27,857 nt of DNA from an uncultured Clostridium sp. (GCA_900550335.1 URRU01000002.1:1-27857); one strand, 5' to 3'. Shown: positions 9,548 through 17,335, numbered from the stretch's first letter. The notes: generated by a model from the letters alone, not told the origin. Program-made: numbers and translations.

Positions 9548-9643
9548 AAAAAATCCTTATACCACAAAAAGAGGCATAAGGATTTTATCTTTCCATAACA
9601 AAAAAACGCTATGAGATATCTTTCCCAGTCTCTCTGGACTAGC
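9548..9643 (-). promoter_or_regulatory. PyrR-dependent transcription attenuator of pyrF-carA-carB
   Basis: On the minus strand the leader carries a PyrR-binding hairpin (9607-9643): a lower GCT/AGC stem, a purine-rich internal loop and an upper AGTC/GACT stem (9627-9640) closed by the hexaloop CAGAGA, which fits the CNGNGA loop known from PyrR sites in Bacillus. About 20 bases later comes a terminator (9548-9587) with stem AAAATCCTTAT / ATAAGGATTTT and a T run. In the known mechanism UMP-bound PyrR stabilises the first hairpin and lets the terminator form. An alternative stem using the CTCATA and TATGG segments between them may act as antiterminator. No pyrR gene is in the window. Confidence 0.88.
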
Positions 9644-9705
9644 TTAAAAGACTTTATCATAAATATTTTTATTTCTTCTAATTTAATTATTTTAGTATTT
9701 ATACC

Positions 9706-9735
9706 ATTATAACCATTTAAGAGTTTATATGTCAA
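9706..9735 (-). promoter_or_regulatory. Sigma-A promoter of the pyr operon
   Basis: Consensus -35 TTGACA (9730-9735) and consensus -10 TATAAT (9706-9711) on the minus strand with an 18-base spacer. Transcription would start near 9699, giving a leader of about 200 bases that contains the attenuator. A small open frame across this leader is not credible as a gene. Confidence 0.88.
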
Positions 9736-9875
9736 TAACTTATTAATCCTCTTCTTTAATTAAGGTTTTTATTTTTTATGAAAAGTACATTACTCTTATA
9801 TTATACATCGTTTTCCAATAAATTTGGATATTATTATGTTATTTATGGCAATTATTACTACATTTTTTCATAATT

Positions 9876-10754
9876 TTACTCTTCATCGTCTAAATCGTCA
9901 GCAACATAGTTTCTTGGCTCTGCTGATATAAAATACTCTCTTCCACCTATTCTATTTCTTAAATTCATGTCCTTGTAGACAACAGTCATTCCTTTTTCTC
10001 TACAAGCTAAATCAAAATGCTTTAATGCTATTCCCATACTAATCTTACTCATATCTCTAAGTGCTGCTTTTTTAGGAACTTTTTCAAAGAAATGAATTCC
10101 CTTTTTATCTCTTAAAACATACCAAGGTTGTGTATTTTTAACAGATGGTGCACGTCTTATAAGCTCCATCACTTCTTCCCATTCGCCTTTCATTCCTTTA
10201 GAGATTTTAGAAATATTTCTTCTGTCTGGTATAGCAAATCTTGTTCTAAATAATGGTTCTGATTTTATAGGCATACCAAATGCAATTATTATACATGGCT
10301 CACCTATGCTTTCATCTAATTCCGCATCTTTCATCATCTCCGCAACTTCAAAACCTTCATCTCTTACAAAATCTCTTTCGTCCTCTTCTGTTTTTAGGCA
10401 GTCTAAAATATCTGCTTTTGTAAGATGAGAATCTATCCAACATGTAGCTATTCCAAGACTAGTCATAAATAAAACTACCTCTTCCATAGCATACCCTACA
10501 TTTTGTAGATGGTCTTTCCCTCCATCAGATGTAACAACTATATAATGAGGTGCTTTTATCTTGCATTCTTTCCCCATTAAAAAGTGGATTAAATGTCCCT
10601 TGTCGATAACATGTGCCTGTATATTTAAATCCTCATTTATATAAGTTATATTGTTACATGCTCTTCTAACATCTTCTATTAAATGGTCTTTGAGTTTTTT
10701 ATTTGAAAAGAACTCAGTTGTTTTTCTATAGTAAATGGCTTCACATAATTCCAT
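9876..10754 (-). CDS. Nitroreductase-like flavoprotein (putative TM nitroreductase family)
   Basis: A 292-residue protein that starts MELCEAIYYRKTTEFF, the opening of FMN-dependent nitroreductases. The middle has the nitroreductase helix VGYAMEEVVLFMTSLGIATCWI, and the second half repeats nitroreductase elements (RRAPSVKNTQPWYVL, then KISMGIALKHFDL), as in the 'putative TM nitroreductase' group of tandem-half proteins. The role is probably FMN-dependent reduction of an unknown substrate. I moved the start to the ATG at 10754, which has GGGAGG nine bases upstream; a longer frame to 10823 has no good ribosome site. The C-terminus is acidic (DDLDDEE). It stands alone, divergent from the aminopeptidase gene. 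Confidence 0.8.
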   Translation of the reverse strand: MELCEAIYYRKTTEFFSNKKLKDHLIEDVRRACNNITYINEDLNIQAHVIDKGHLIHFLMGKECKIKAPHYIVVTSDGGKDHLQNVGYAMEEVVLFMTSLGIATCWIDSHLTKADILDCLKTEEDERDFVRDEGFEVAEMMKDAELDESIGEPCIIIAFGMPIKSEPLFRTRFAIPDRRNISKISKGMKGEWEEVMELIRRAPSVKNTQPWYVLRDKKGIHFFEKVPKKAALRDMSKISMGIALKHFDLACREKGMTVVYKDMNLRNRIGGREYFISAEPRNYVADDLDDEE

Positions 10755-10883
10755 ATTAAAAATCCTCCCGAAAAAATCAAAAAAACTAATTATTCTATCA
10801 TATACATTATAATTATTTTTCATAAATTTGTATATAGTACAACTGTAGAATAACTCTTTTATATACCTCTTAATTTTTCAAAG

Positions 10884-10892
10884 TGATATAAT
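10884..10892 (+). promoter_or_regulatory. Extended -10 promoter of the aminopeptidase gene
   Basis: TGATATAAT, 40 bases before the start codon, with a poor -35. Upstream at 10828-10842 a small palindrome TTGTATATAGTACAA lies between the divergent genes and could be an operator; that is a guess. Confidence 0.45.
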
Positions 10893-10931
10893 TAAAACAT
10901 ACAAATATAACTTGGTTGGAGGTATTAAAAA

Positions 10932-12161
10932 ATGAATTTTGAAAGAAATTTAGACAAATATGCTGAACTATCAATAAAAGTTGGGATGAATGTTCAGCCT
11001 GGAGAAACTCTTCTAGTTCGCTCTCCTATAGACTGCGCAGATTTTGTAAGAAAAGCAGTTAAATATGCATATGAATGTGGAGCAAAACATGTGTATGTAG
11101 AGTGGAGCGATGATGAATGCTCTAAACTAACTTACAACATGGCCCCAGATGAATCATTTAACGAATACCCTCAGTGGCAGGCAGATAAATATACTCAGAT
11201 AGCAAAAGAAGGTGGCTCTTTCTTAACAGTAGTTGCTCAAGACCCAGACCTTCTTAAAGGTGTTGACCCTCAGAGAATAGCAAACTTCCAGAAAGCTTCT
11301 GGAAAAGCACTTAAAGAATGGAGATCTTACACATTAACAGACAGATGTAAGTGGAGTATAGTTGCTTGTCCTTCTGTAAACTGGGCTAAAAAAGTATACC
11401 CTAATTGCTCTGAAGAAGAAGCAGTAGAAAAACTATGGGAAGGAATATTCCAGTGTACTAGAGCAGATTTAGAATCTCCTGTAGATGCTTGGAACGAACA
11501 TATAGCAAATCTTAAAAAAAGAACTGACTTCTTAAATGAATCAGATTTCAAAACATTAAAATACTCATCAGCTAAAACAAATCTTTCAATAGATTTACCA
11601 GAAGGACATATTTGGTTAAGTGGAGATGCAAAAGATCCAAATGGAGTATCTTTCGTACCAAATATACCAACAGAAGAAATATATGGAATGCCTCATAAAT
11701 TTGGTGTAAACGGAACTGTAGCTAGTACAAAACCATTAGTATTTGGCGGTAATGTAATAGACGATTTCACAATAACATTTGAAAACGGAAGAATAGTAGA
11801 CTTTACAGCTGAAAAAGGATACGAAACTCTTAAAAATCTAATAGAAACTGATGAAGGTTCACACTACATAGGTGAGGTTGCATTAGTTCCTTATGATTCA
11901 CCAATATCAAATACAAATACAGTATTCTACACTACTCTATTTGATGAAAATGCTTCTTGTCATTTAGCTATAGGTTCTGCTTATAGAAGCTGCATAGAAA
12001 ATGGAAATGACTTAAAAGAAGAAGATTTAGATAAATTAGGTGTTAATGATAGTTTAACTCATGTAGATTTCATGGTTGGATCTGCAGATATGGATATAAC
12101 AGGAATAACTAAAAATGGAGAAGAAATTGCCATATTCAAAAAAGGAAACTGGGCATTTTAG
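10932..12161 (+). CDS. M29 family metallo-aminopeptidase (AmpS/PepS type)
   Basis: A 409-residue cytoplasmic aminopeptidase that removes N-terminal residues from peptides, using two metal ions. All expected M29 ligands are in place: Glu249 (NIPTEEIYGMPHK), Glu315 (GEVALVPYDSPIS), His344 (NASCHLAIG), His377 and Asp379 (THVDFMVGSADMDI). The N-terminal half has the usual PGETLLVRSPID and AKHVYVEWSDDE segments. The length equals that of characterised members. GGAGG sits 9 bases before the ATG. Monocistronic; its transcript ends in the long hairpin at 12192-12269. It probably helps in growth on peptides, as peptidase T at the other end of the window does. Confidence 0.93.
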   Translation: MNFERNLDKYAELSIKVGMNVQPGETLLVRSPIDCADFVRKAVKYAYECGAKHVYVEWSDDECSKLTYNMAPDESFNEYPQWQADKYTQIAKEGGSFLTVVAQDPDLLKGVDPQRIANFQKASGKALKEWRSYTLTDRCKWSIVACPSVNWAKKVYPNCSEEEAVEKLWEGIFQCTRADLESPVDAWNEHIANLKKRTDFLNESDFKTLKYSSAKTNLSIDLPEGHIWLSGDAKDPNGVSFVPNIPTEEIYGMPHKFGVNGTVASTKPLVFGGNVIDDFTITFENGRIVDFTAEKGYETLKNLIETDEGSHYIGEVALVPYDSPISNTNTVFYTTLFDENASCHLAIGSAYRSCIENGNDLKEEDLDKLGVNDSLTHVDFMVGSADMDITGITKNGEEIAIFKKGNWAF

Positions 12162-12191
12162 TTAATCAAGGGTTATATCTTGTGAAATAAT

Positions 12192-12269
12192 AAAAAGATA
12201 GGAGGAGTTGTTTCTGCTCCAGGCAATCAAGTTGCATTGTCGCTGGAAACAATCTCCTCCTATCTTTTT
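12192..12269 (+). terminator. Long structured hairpin, element A (terminator with a conserved core)
   Basis: Arms 12192-12214 and 12246-12269 pair over 23 bp with a single bulged T at 12253 on the 3' arm; the 3' arm ends in a T run, so it can terminate the aminopeptidase transcript. It is far bigger than needed for that. Above the basal stem are GC/GC pairs, a UC/UC internal loop, CA/UG pairs (GCTCCA 12216-12221 against TGTCGC 12238-12243) and a small GCAA/TTGC stem. The same core recurs in the elements at 12447-12569 and 18091-18203. Confidence 0.75.
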
Positions 12270-12307
12270 TACCGATTTTAAAATTATAACTGTTGATTAA
12301 TCTAAAG

Positions 12308-12409
12308 TGTGGGAAAAGTAGGTAAAATGTGGAAAAATTATCCCCTTTTCAGAAAATATTTCTACTCTGTGGATATTTATCTATGTTAATTATGTGGATA
12401 AGTGGATAA
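12308..12409. promoter_or_regulatory. Cluster of DnaA-box-like 9-mers
   Basis: Six sites in 102 bases: TGTGGGAAA (12308-12316), TGTGGAAAA (12328-12336), TTATCCCCT (12338-12346), TGTGGATAT (12368-12376), TGTGGATAA (12393-12401, a perfect DnaA box on the minus strand) and AGTGGATAA (12401-12409). All but 12338 have the same orientation. No dnaA, dnaN or AT-rich unwinding repeat accompanies them, so this is not a standard origin. A DnaA-binding or titration cluster in a gene-free stretch is the simplest reading, by inference only. Confidence 0.45.
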
Positions 12410-12446
12410 CTAGTAGTGTTTTACAATTTATAGATATAATTTAATT

Positions 12447-12569
12447 AGAAAATTGCTGAATAGTTGTTCAACACCGACAATCTGCAAGCGACTCGCAACA
12501 ATTAAATGTATTACATAAAAGTGCGAGTCGCTGAAGCCTGGAGGGTTGAACAGTATTCAGCAATTTTCT
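12447..12569 (-). other. Long structured hairpin, element B
   Basis: Outer arms 12447-12462 and 12554-12569 pair perfectly over 16 bp, then a 1x2 internal loop, then 8 bp (TGTTCAAC/GTTGAACA). Read on the minus strand, the core is CC-TC-CA (12544-12539) against TG-TC-GG (12479-12474), the same layout as elements A and C. A perfect 11-bp stem (12487-12497 with 12522-12532) carries a 24-base AT-rich loop. There is no T run at either end, so it is not a terminator; it may be a small RNA or a DNA structure. No ORF lies in it. Confidence 0.6.
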
Positions 12570-12590
12570 GCTTAAATTAAGAGTATAAAT

Positions 12591-12633
12591 AAAAAACACC
12601 GTATGGTTTCGCTAATCCCATACGGTGTTTTTT
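12591..12633. terminator. Bidirectional terminator downstream of metH
   Basis: Perfect 16-bp stem (12591-12606 with 12618-12633), 11-base loop, A tract on one side and T tract on the other. It would end the luxS-metH transcript about 160 bases after the metH stop. Between it and metH (12634-12789) I see no other feature. Confidence 0.88.
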
Positions 12634-12789
12634 ATTGTTGACGATAAATTGATAAAATATTTCCATCTAAATCACAAATATCCACTCGCTACTTTGGATA
12701 ATTGAGACTTTTCTCTTGGTTATATTATATACAAAATATACATCTTAGTATACACTAAATCTGAAGATTTTTAAACAGTTTTTTTAATT

Positions 12790-15180
12790 TTATAAGATAA
12801 TTTTTGCTATTTCTACTGCAGACTTAGCATCTTTTGCGTAAAAATCGGCTCCTATTTCAGATGCATAGTCCTCTGTAAGCACTGCACCACCAACAAAAAT
12901 CTTGACCTCAGGCATCTTTTCTTTTAATGCTTTTATCGTTTCTTCCATACTTTTTACAGTTGTAGTCATAAGTGCACTAAGCCCTACTAGTTTTATATTT
13001 TCTTCAACAGCTTTTTCCACAACTTTATCCACAGGAACATCTCTTCCTAAGTCGATAATTTCGTATCCGTAGTTTTCAAGCATTATTTTTACAATATTTT
13101 TACCTATGTCGTGGATATCCCCTTCTACAGTAGCTAGGATAATCTTTCCTTTTGATACATCTTCTTTTTTATCACCATTTTTGTTGATTAAATTTTCTTT
13201 AATAACAGTAAGCGATGCCTTAACAGCTTCTGCAGATTGAATCATCTGTGGAAGGAATATTTCCCCTTTTTCAAATTTTTTCCCAACAACATCAAGTGCA
13301 GGAATTAAGATTTCATCTAAAATATAATTCTCATCAGTATCCTTTAACATCTCTATAGTTTTGCTTTTAGCCTCATCTTTAATTCCTTTTTCTACAAGAT
13401 CAAATAAAGACATCTCTGAAGAACTAGTAGATGCTTTTACATCTTTTTTGTTGTCTACATCGCTATATCTTTCAACAAATTTTGTACATCCCTTGTCTAT
13501 ATTTCTAATAACCTTGTATGAAGTTATAGCTTCCATCATTCTTTCATTATTAGGATTTATAATGGCTAAATCAAGACCAGCATCTAAAGCTAAAGTTAAA
13601 AATGCAGAGTTTACTGCCTGTCTATTTGGAAGCCCAAACGAAATATTAGAAACTCCAAGAGTTGTATGCACTCCTAGTTTTTTAACTTCTTTCATAGCTT
13701 TTAAAGTCTCATACGCTGCTTCTTGCTGAGCTGAAACTGTAAGAGATAGACAATCTATGTAAATATCCTCTCTTCTAATTCCAAATTCCTCAGCTCTTTT
13801 TATAATCTTCTTAGCAATCTCCACTCTTTCCTCAGCTTTTTCAGGAATTCCTCTCTCATCAAGAGTAAGACCTACAACACAGGCTCCGTATTTTTTAACT
13901 AGAGGAAGAATAGTTTCTAATGATTCATCCTTTCCATTTACTGAGTTTACTATTGTTCTACCATTGCAATATCTAAGCCCAGCCTCTAGAGATTCAACAA
14001 CTGATGAATCTATCTGAATAGGTGTATCTGTAACCGACTGCACCTCTTTTAAAATATCTACCATAGCTTTTCTTTCATCTATTCCAGGAAGTCCTGTATT
14101 TATCTCTAAAATATCTGCACCGCCATTTACCTGCTCTATAGCAAGTCTAACTGCATAATCAGTATTTCCTGATTTTAAAGCTTCTTTAAATGCCTTTCTT
14201 CCAGTTGGATTTATTCTCTCCCCAACAACTCTAGGTTCATCAATTCTCACAACCTTAGATGGAGAACAAACTGCACTTACATATTCATTGTTTTTATCTC
14301 CAATTTCTACATTATATAGATTATCAGAAATCTTCTTTATATATGAAGGATCTGTACCACAACATCCACCTATGATACTCGCTCCTGCCTCGATAAATTT
14401 CTTAACACCTTCCCAATACTCATCAGGGCCTATATCATAAGTAGCCTGTCCGTCGTGCATTGAAGGAAGTCCAGCATTTGCCTGTACCATAACAGGAATC
14501 TGAGAAACAGCGCAAATCTTCTCAACTATTGGTAATAGCTGCACAGGACCAAGTGAACAGTTTACACCTATTGCGTCTACTCCAAGACCACCTATAGTAT
14601 AGACCATACTTTCTGGAAGACATCCTGTAAAACTTCTTCCATCTTCATCAAATGTCATAGTCGCAAAAACTGGTAAATCAGAATTTTCCTTAGCTGCAAG
14701 TACAGCAGCTTTTATCTCAAGTAAGTCCATCATTGTTTCAATTACTATAACATCTACTCCAGCTTTTACACCCCGTACAACCTCTCTTTTAAAAATCTCA
14801 TATGCTTTATCAAAGCTGAGAGTTCCCATTGGCTCAAGCATTTCACCTATTGGACCAATATCCAATGCCACAAACTTTTCCTTATCTGAGCTAGATTCTT
14901 CTATTGCCTCTCTTGCTGTTTTAACAGCATTATCTATTATCATCTCAACAGTATATCCTTCTGGAAGCTTTAACTCATTACATCCAAAAGTACAAGTAAG
15001 AACTGTGTTTGTTCCAGCATCTAAATACTGTCTATGTATATCTCTTAAAATATCTGGATTTTTATACGCAAAAATCTCAGGATTTTCTCCCATTTTTAGT
15101 CCATTTCTCTGAAGCATAGTTCCCATAGCTCCATCAAACATTAAAACTTTTCCTGTTTTTAAATACTCTCTAATTTCCAT
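12790..15180 (-). CDS. metH: Cobalamin-dependent methionine synthase (without activation domain)
   Basis: Moves a methyl group from methyltetrahydrofolate through cobalamin to homocysteine. Domains in order: homocysteine methyltransferase barrel (about 1-290) with zinc cysteines in VNCSLGP (Cys208) and GGCCGTD (Cys273, Cys274); pterin-binding barrel (about 310-570) opening with VVGERINPTGRKAFKE; a B12 cap helix domain; and the B12-binding Rossmann domain with VEGDIHDIGKNIV near residue 690, whose His is the lower cobalt ligand. At 796 residues it ends there, whereas E. coli MetH (about 1,227) goes on into a SAM-binding activation domain. That domain is supplied by the upstream gene, which overlaps this one by 11 bases. 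Confidence 0.95.
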   Translation of the reverse strand: MEIREYLKTGKVLMFDGAMGTMLQRNGLKMGENPEIFAYKNPDILRDIHRQYLDAGTNTVLTCTFGCNELKLPEGYTVEMIIDNAVKTAREAIEESSSDKEKFVALDIGPIGEMLEPMGTLSFDKAYEIFKREVVRGVKAGVDVIVIETMMDLLEIKAAVLAAKENSDLPVFATMTFDEDGRSFTGCLPESMVYTIGGLGVDAIGVNCSLGPVQLLPIVEKICAVSQIPVMVQANAGLPSMHDGQATYDIGPDEYWEGVKKFIEAGASIIGGCCGTDPSYIKKISDNLYNVEIGDKNNEYVSAVCSPSKVVRIDEPRVVGERINPTGRKAFKEALKSGNTDYAVRLAIEQVNGGADILEINTGLPGIDERKAMVDILKEVQSVTDTPIQIDSSVVESLEAGLRYCNGRTIVNSVNGKDESLETILPLVKKYGACVVGLTLDERGIPEKAEERVEIAKKIIKRAEEFGIRREDIYIDCLSLTVSAQQEAAYETLKAMKEVKKLGVHTTLGVSNISFGLPNRQAVNSAFLTLALDAGLDLAIINPNNERMMEAITSYKVIRNIDKGCTKFVERYSDVDNKKDVKASTSSSEMSLFDLVEKGIKDEAKSKTIEMLKDTDENYILDEILIPALDVVGKKFEKGEIFLPQMIQSAEAVKASLTVIKENLINKNGDKKEDVSKGKIILATVEGDIHDIGKNIVKIMLENYGYEIIDLGRDVPVDKVVEKAVEENIKLVGLSALMTTTVKSMEETIKALKEKMPEVKIFVGGAVLTEDYASEIGADFYAKDAKSAVEIAKIIL

Positions 15181-15895
15181 AGCAAGATCCCCCGCTTTCC
15201 CTTCTATATATGCAGTTGTTGTAATTTGGGCAATCTAAACAACTTTTTTTACCTTTTTTAACTTTATTATTTTTGTCTTTACTTGAATCATATATTCCAA
15301 TAATTGCACTTACCGACTTTCTTGGTATCATAAGTCCGCTACTGCTTGTAGTAAGTCCTATTTTTTTCTGAGACTGCAGAATATTCAGAATTTCCTTGCC
15401 ACACTCTAGTGGTAAGTCACCATATCCTGGACTATATCTCATAGTTATACATTTCCCAGATTTTTCAACATCTTTTTCAATTATTTCCTGAACATAATCA
15501 CAAGTCCGCTCTACAAATGTTGTAGCAGCAGAGTCCATTATTATACTTTTTGCAAGGTCTACATATTCAGCTTTTCTAGTTTCCATTTCTACCTTTGTTC
15601 CAATAGTGGCTGCAAATAAAATGCATTCATCGCAGCCTCTAAGAAGCTTTGAAATATCTTTGCTCTTAAAAACTAAATTTGTTCCCTCTACTTCAATTCT
15701 ATCTTCAAAAAATTTAAGCGGATATCTTTCGTATACCGCCCTAGGAGTTATTATGGATCTAGTTTGCTCAATTGCTAAATCTATCTTCTCTGAAAAACTA
15801 CTATCTATCTCTTGGCCTTTATACCGGAGATACCTAAGAACTTCGGCTTTTTCAATAGATATCTCCGTATTTTTTAAATTCTTTACAATGCTCAA
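15170..15895 (-). CDS. Separate methionine synthase activation-domain protein
   Basis: A 241-residue protein related to the C-terminal activation domain of MetH, which binds S-adenosylmethionine and helps re-methylate oxidised cob(II)alamin. Family features are YRGQ-like KGQEIDSS near the start, MRYSPGYGDLPLECGKEIL, and SSGLMIPRKSVSAIIG. The C-terminal tail after a basic linker holds four cysteines (CLDCPNYNNC ... CYGN), suggesting a metal or redox site absent from E. coli MetH. TTG start at 15895, 10 bases after the luxS stop, with AGGAT upstream. The overlap with metH implies coupled translation and a MetH-activator complex made in a fixed ratio. Confidence 0.88.
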   Translation of the reverse strand: MSIVKNLKNTEISIEKAEVLRYLRYKGQEIDSSFSEKIDLAIEQTRSIITPRAVYERYPLKFFEDRIEVEGTNLVFKSKDISKLLRGCDECILFAATIGTKVEMETRKAEYVDLAKSIIMDSAATTFVERTCDYVQEIIEKDVEKSGKCITMRYSPGYGDLPLECGKEILNILQSQKKIGLTTSSSGLMIPRKSVSAIIGIYDSSKDKNNKVKKGKKSCLDCPNYNNCIYRRESGGSCYGN

Positions 15896-15905
15896 TAGCT
15901 TAATC

Positions 15906-16361
15906 CTATTCTCCGTATATGTTTAAAGAGAATCCTTCATCTAAAGCTTTTTTAGCATATTCTTTTGCACCAAATAGAGATAAATCTCTGTAGTTTCCGC
16001 ATTCTACTGCTGTTGCAGCTGGTATTTCATCAGTATTTAATACCATTTCAAGAGCTTTTTCTAACCCTTCTTTAACATATGCAGGTTCAACATCTCCCCA
16101 CATTATTAGATAATAACCAGTTCTGCATCCCATTGGAGATAAGTCTATTATATCGTCCATAGTTTCTCTTAAATATGTAGCTAAAAGATGTTCTAATCCA
16201 TGAAGTGCAGCTGTACCAAATGCTTCCACGTTAGGCTGTAAAAATCTTAAATCAAATTTTGTAACTTTGTCTCCATTTTTACCGTCTAATACGCAACATT
16301 TTCTAACATAAGGTGCTTTAACTTTTGTGTGATCTAGTTTGAAGCTTTCTACTTTTTCCAT
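15906..16361 (-). CDS. luxS: S-ribosylhomocysteine lyase (AI-2 synthase)
   Basis: Cleaves S-ribosylhomocysteine to homocysteine and DPD, the precursor of autoinducer 2. The 151-residue protein has FDLRFLQPN, the zinc ligands His54 and His58 in LHGLEHLLA (usually HTLEH) with Glu57, the catalytic Cys79 in LSPMGCRTGYY, and the third zinc ligand Cys121 in ECGNYRDLSLFGAKEYA. The start has AGGAGG. First gene of a methionine-cycle operon, so its product homocysteine is the substrate of the third gene, metH. The leader is a riboswitch with a terminator. Confidence 0.96.
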   Translation of the reverse strand: MEKVESFKLDHTKVKAPYVRKCCVLDGKNGDKVTKFDLRFLQPNVEAFGTAALHGLEHLLATYLRETMDDIIDLSPMGCRTGYYLIMWGDVEPAYVKEGLEKALEMVLNTDEIPAATAVECGNYRDLSLFGAKEYAKKALDEGFSLNIYGE

Positions 16362-16394
16362 TTTTTAATCCTCCTAAAAATTTATCTTACAATT

Positions 16395-16428
16395 AAAAAA
16401 ACTCTTCTCATCAAATCGACAAGAAGAG
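16395..16428 (-). terminator. Riboswitch-controlled terminator before luxS
   Basis: Stem CTCTTCT (16422-16428) / AGAAGAG (16402-16408) on the minus strand followed by seven T, 34 bases before the luxS start codon. Its 5' arm and loop (16415-16424) can instead pair with the 3' strand of the aptamer's closing helix. Confidence 0.9.
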
Positions 16429-16445
16429 CAATCTTTTCATTCTAT

Positions 16446-16527
16446 CTTATCGATGTCAGCAGGACCACCTTTAAATTTAGGTTGGTATCGGGATACGAGC
16501 TGACCCTCTGCCCCGATTCTTGATAAG
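16446..16527 (-). promoter_or_regulatory. Compact S-box (SAM-I)-like riboswitch aptamer
   Basis: An 82-base aptamer on the minus strand. P1 is CTTATC/GATAAG (16522-16527 with 16446-16451), followed by AAGA as in S-box RNAs. P2 is ATCGGG/CCCGAT with an inner GCAGAGGG resembling B. subtilis yitJ; its loop GTCAG can form a pseudoknot with CTGAC near the 3' end. P3 is ACCAACCT/AGGTGGT with one bulged A. P4 of SAM-I is absent and the core bases GGCAACC and GGUGCUAA are changed. It may belong to the SAM-I/IV variants. A 10-bp antiterminator (16444-16453 with 16415-16424) competes with P1, so ligand binding should stop transcription of luxS-metH. Confidence 0.85.
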
Positions 16528-16545
16528 TTTATTAAACTGATTTTT

Positions 16546-16574
16546 ATTATATATTATATCAGCTAAAATGTAAA
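16546..16574 (-). promoter_or_regulatory. Sigma-A promoter of the luxS-metH operon
   Basis: TTTACA (16569-16574), 17-base spacer and TATAAT (16546-16551) on the minus strand, placing the start near 16539, just before the aptamer. A second TATAAT, preceded by TGA, overlaps at 16553-16558. The stretch 16575-16745 to the aroK start is AT-rich; no clear aroK promoter stands out. Confidence 0.8.
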
Positions 16575-16745
16575 GCAAGTTACATTTCTATTTTGCATAT
16601 CATTTGTGTTTATCACTTATATTCCAAATTTGAACAAATTATGTTTAATTAACTTCGATTCTATGGTATATTTAACTAGCTATATAAAAATTTTGATATT
16701 TATTTTAGATGTTCAAATAGAAAATGATAAGGATAGTGAATTTAA

Positions 16746-17285
16746 ATGAGAAAAAAATTGGAAAAATACAATATAGTATTTACAGGATTTATGGGTGTCG
16801 GCAAAACTACTGTATCTGCCTATATTGCAAATCTTTTAAATAGAGAAGTTATAGAAACTGATCAATATATAGTAGAAAAAGCTAATATGGATATTCCTTC
16901 TATTTTTGATAAATTTGGAGAAAACTACTTCAGGGATTTAGAATCTGAGGCAGTTGCAGAAATTTCTAAAAAAAGTGGGGTTATTATATCTTGCGGTGGT
17001 GGAGCCGTTATTAGAGAAAAAAATGTTTTAGAATTAAAGGAAAGTGGTATAATAATCAGATTAACAGCTACTCCAAATACAGTACTTCAGAGAGTAAAGG
17101 ATTCAAATGAAAGACCTATTCTAAATGGACATATGAATACTGAGTTTATCTCATCTTTAATGAAAAAAAGAGATTCCTTCTACTCAAATGCAGCTGATAT
17201 AACAATATCTACTGACGGAAAAACTGTAGATGAGATAGCAAAGGAATGTATAGAAAAATCTATATTATTTATAGAAAGTAAATAA
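16746..17285 (+). CDS. aroK: Shikimate kinase
   Basis: Phosphorylates shikimate with ATP in the chorismate pathway. The 179-residue protein has the Walker A loop GFMGVGKTT (residues 14-22), the shikimate-binding pair Asp39 and Arg63 (FRDLES), the GGG motif in SCGGGAV (84-86) and the lid Arg123 (ERPIL). The usual DTD motif reads ETD, a mild change. No other aro gene is next to it. ttcA follows after 50 bases on the same strand, so they may share a transcript, though their functions are not linked. The ribosome site AAGGAT is modest. Confidence 0.88.
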   Translation: MRKKLEKYNIVFTGFMGVGKTTVSAYIANLLNREVIETDQYIVEKANMDIPSIFDKFGENYFRDLESEAVAEISKKSGVIISCGGGAVIREKNVLELKESGIIIRLTATPNTVLQRVKDSNERPILNGHMNTEFISSLMKKRDSFYSNAADITISTDGKTVDEIAKECIEKSILFIESK

Positions 17286-17335
17286 TTTTTAGTACAAATC
17301 ATAAATTAAATTTTAAATAAGAGGACGGTGAAATA

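Noticed and set aside
9526..9735. Open frame of 69 codons before pyrF
   Set aside because: It runs through the pyr promoter, PyrR site and terminator, has no ribosome site, and resembles no protein.
12591..12633. Fourth member of the hairpin family?
   Set aside because: A perfect simple stem with an 11-base loop; it lacks the SC-UC-CA/UG-UC-GS core and the 3' bulge. Ordinary terminator.
12162..12789. Chromosomal origin (oriC)
   Set aside because: DnaA-like boxes are present, but no dnaA, dnaN, rpmH or AT-rich unwinding repeats, and the neighbours are metabolic genes.
16415..16428. TGTCGA in the luxS terminator as a further copy of the hairpin core
   Set aside because: There is no 5' partner motif, and the segment is explained by antiterminator pairing.
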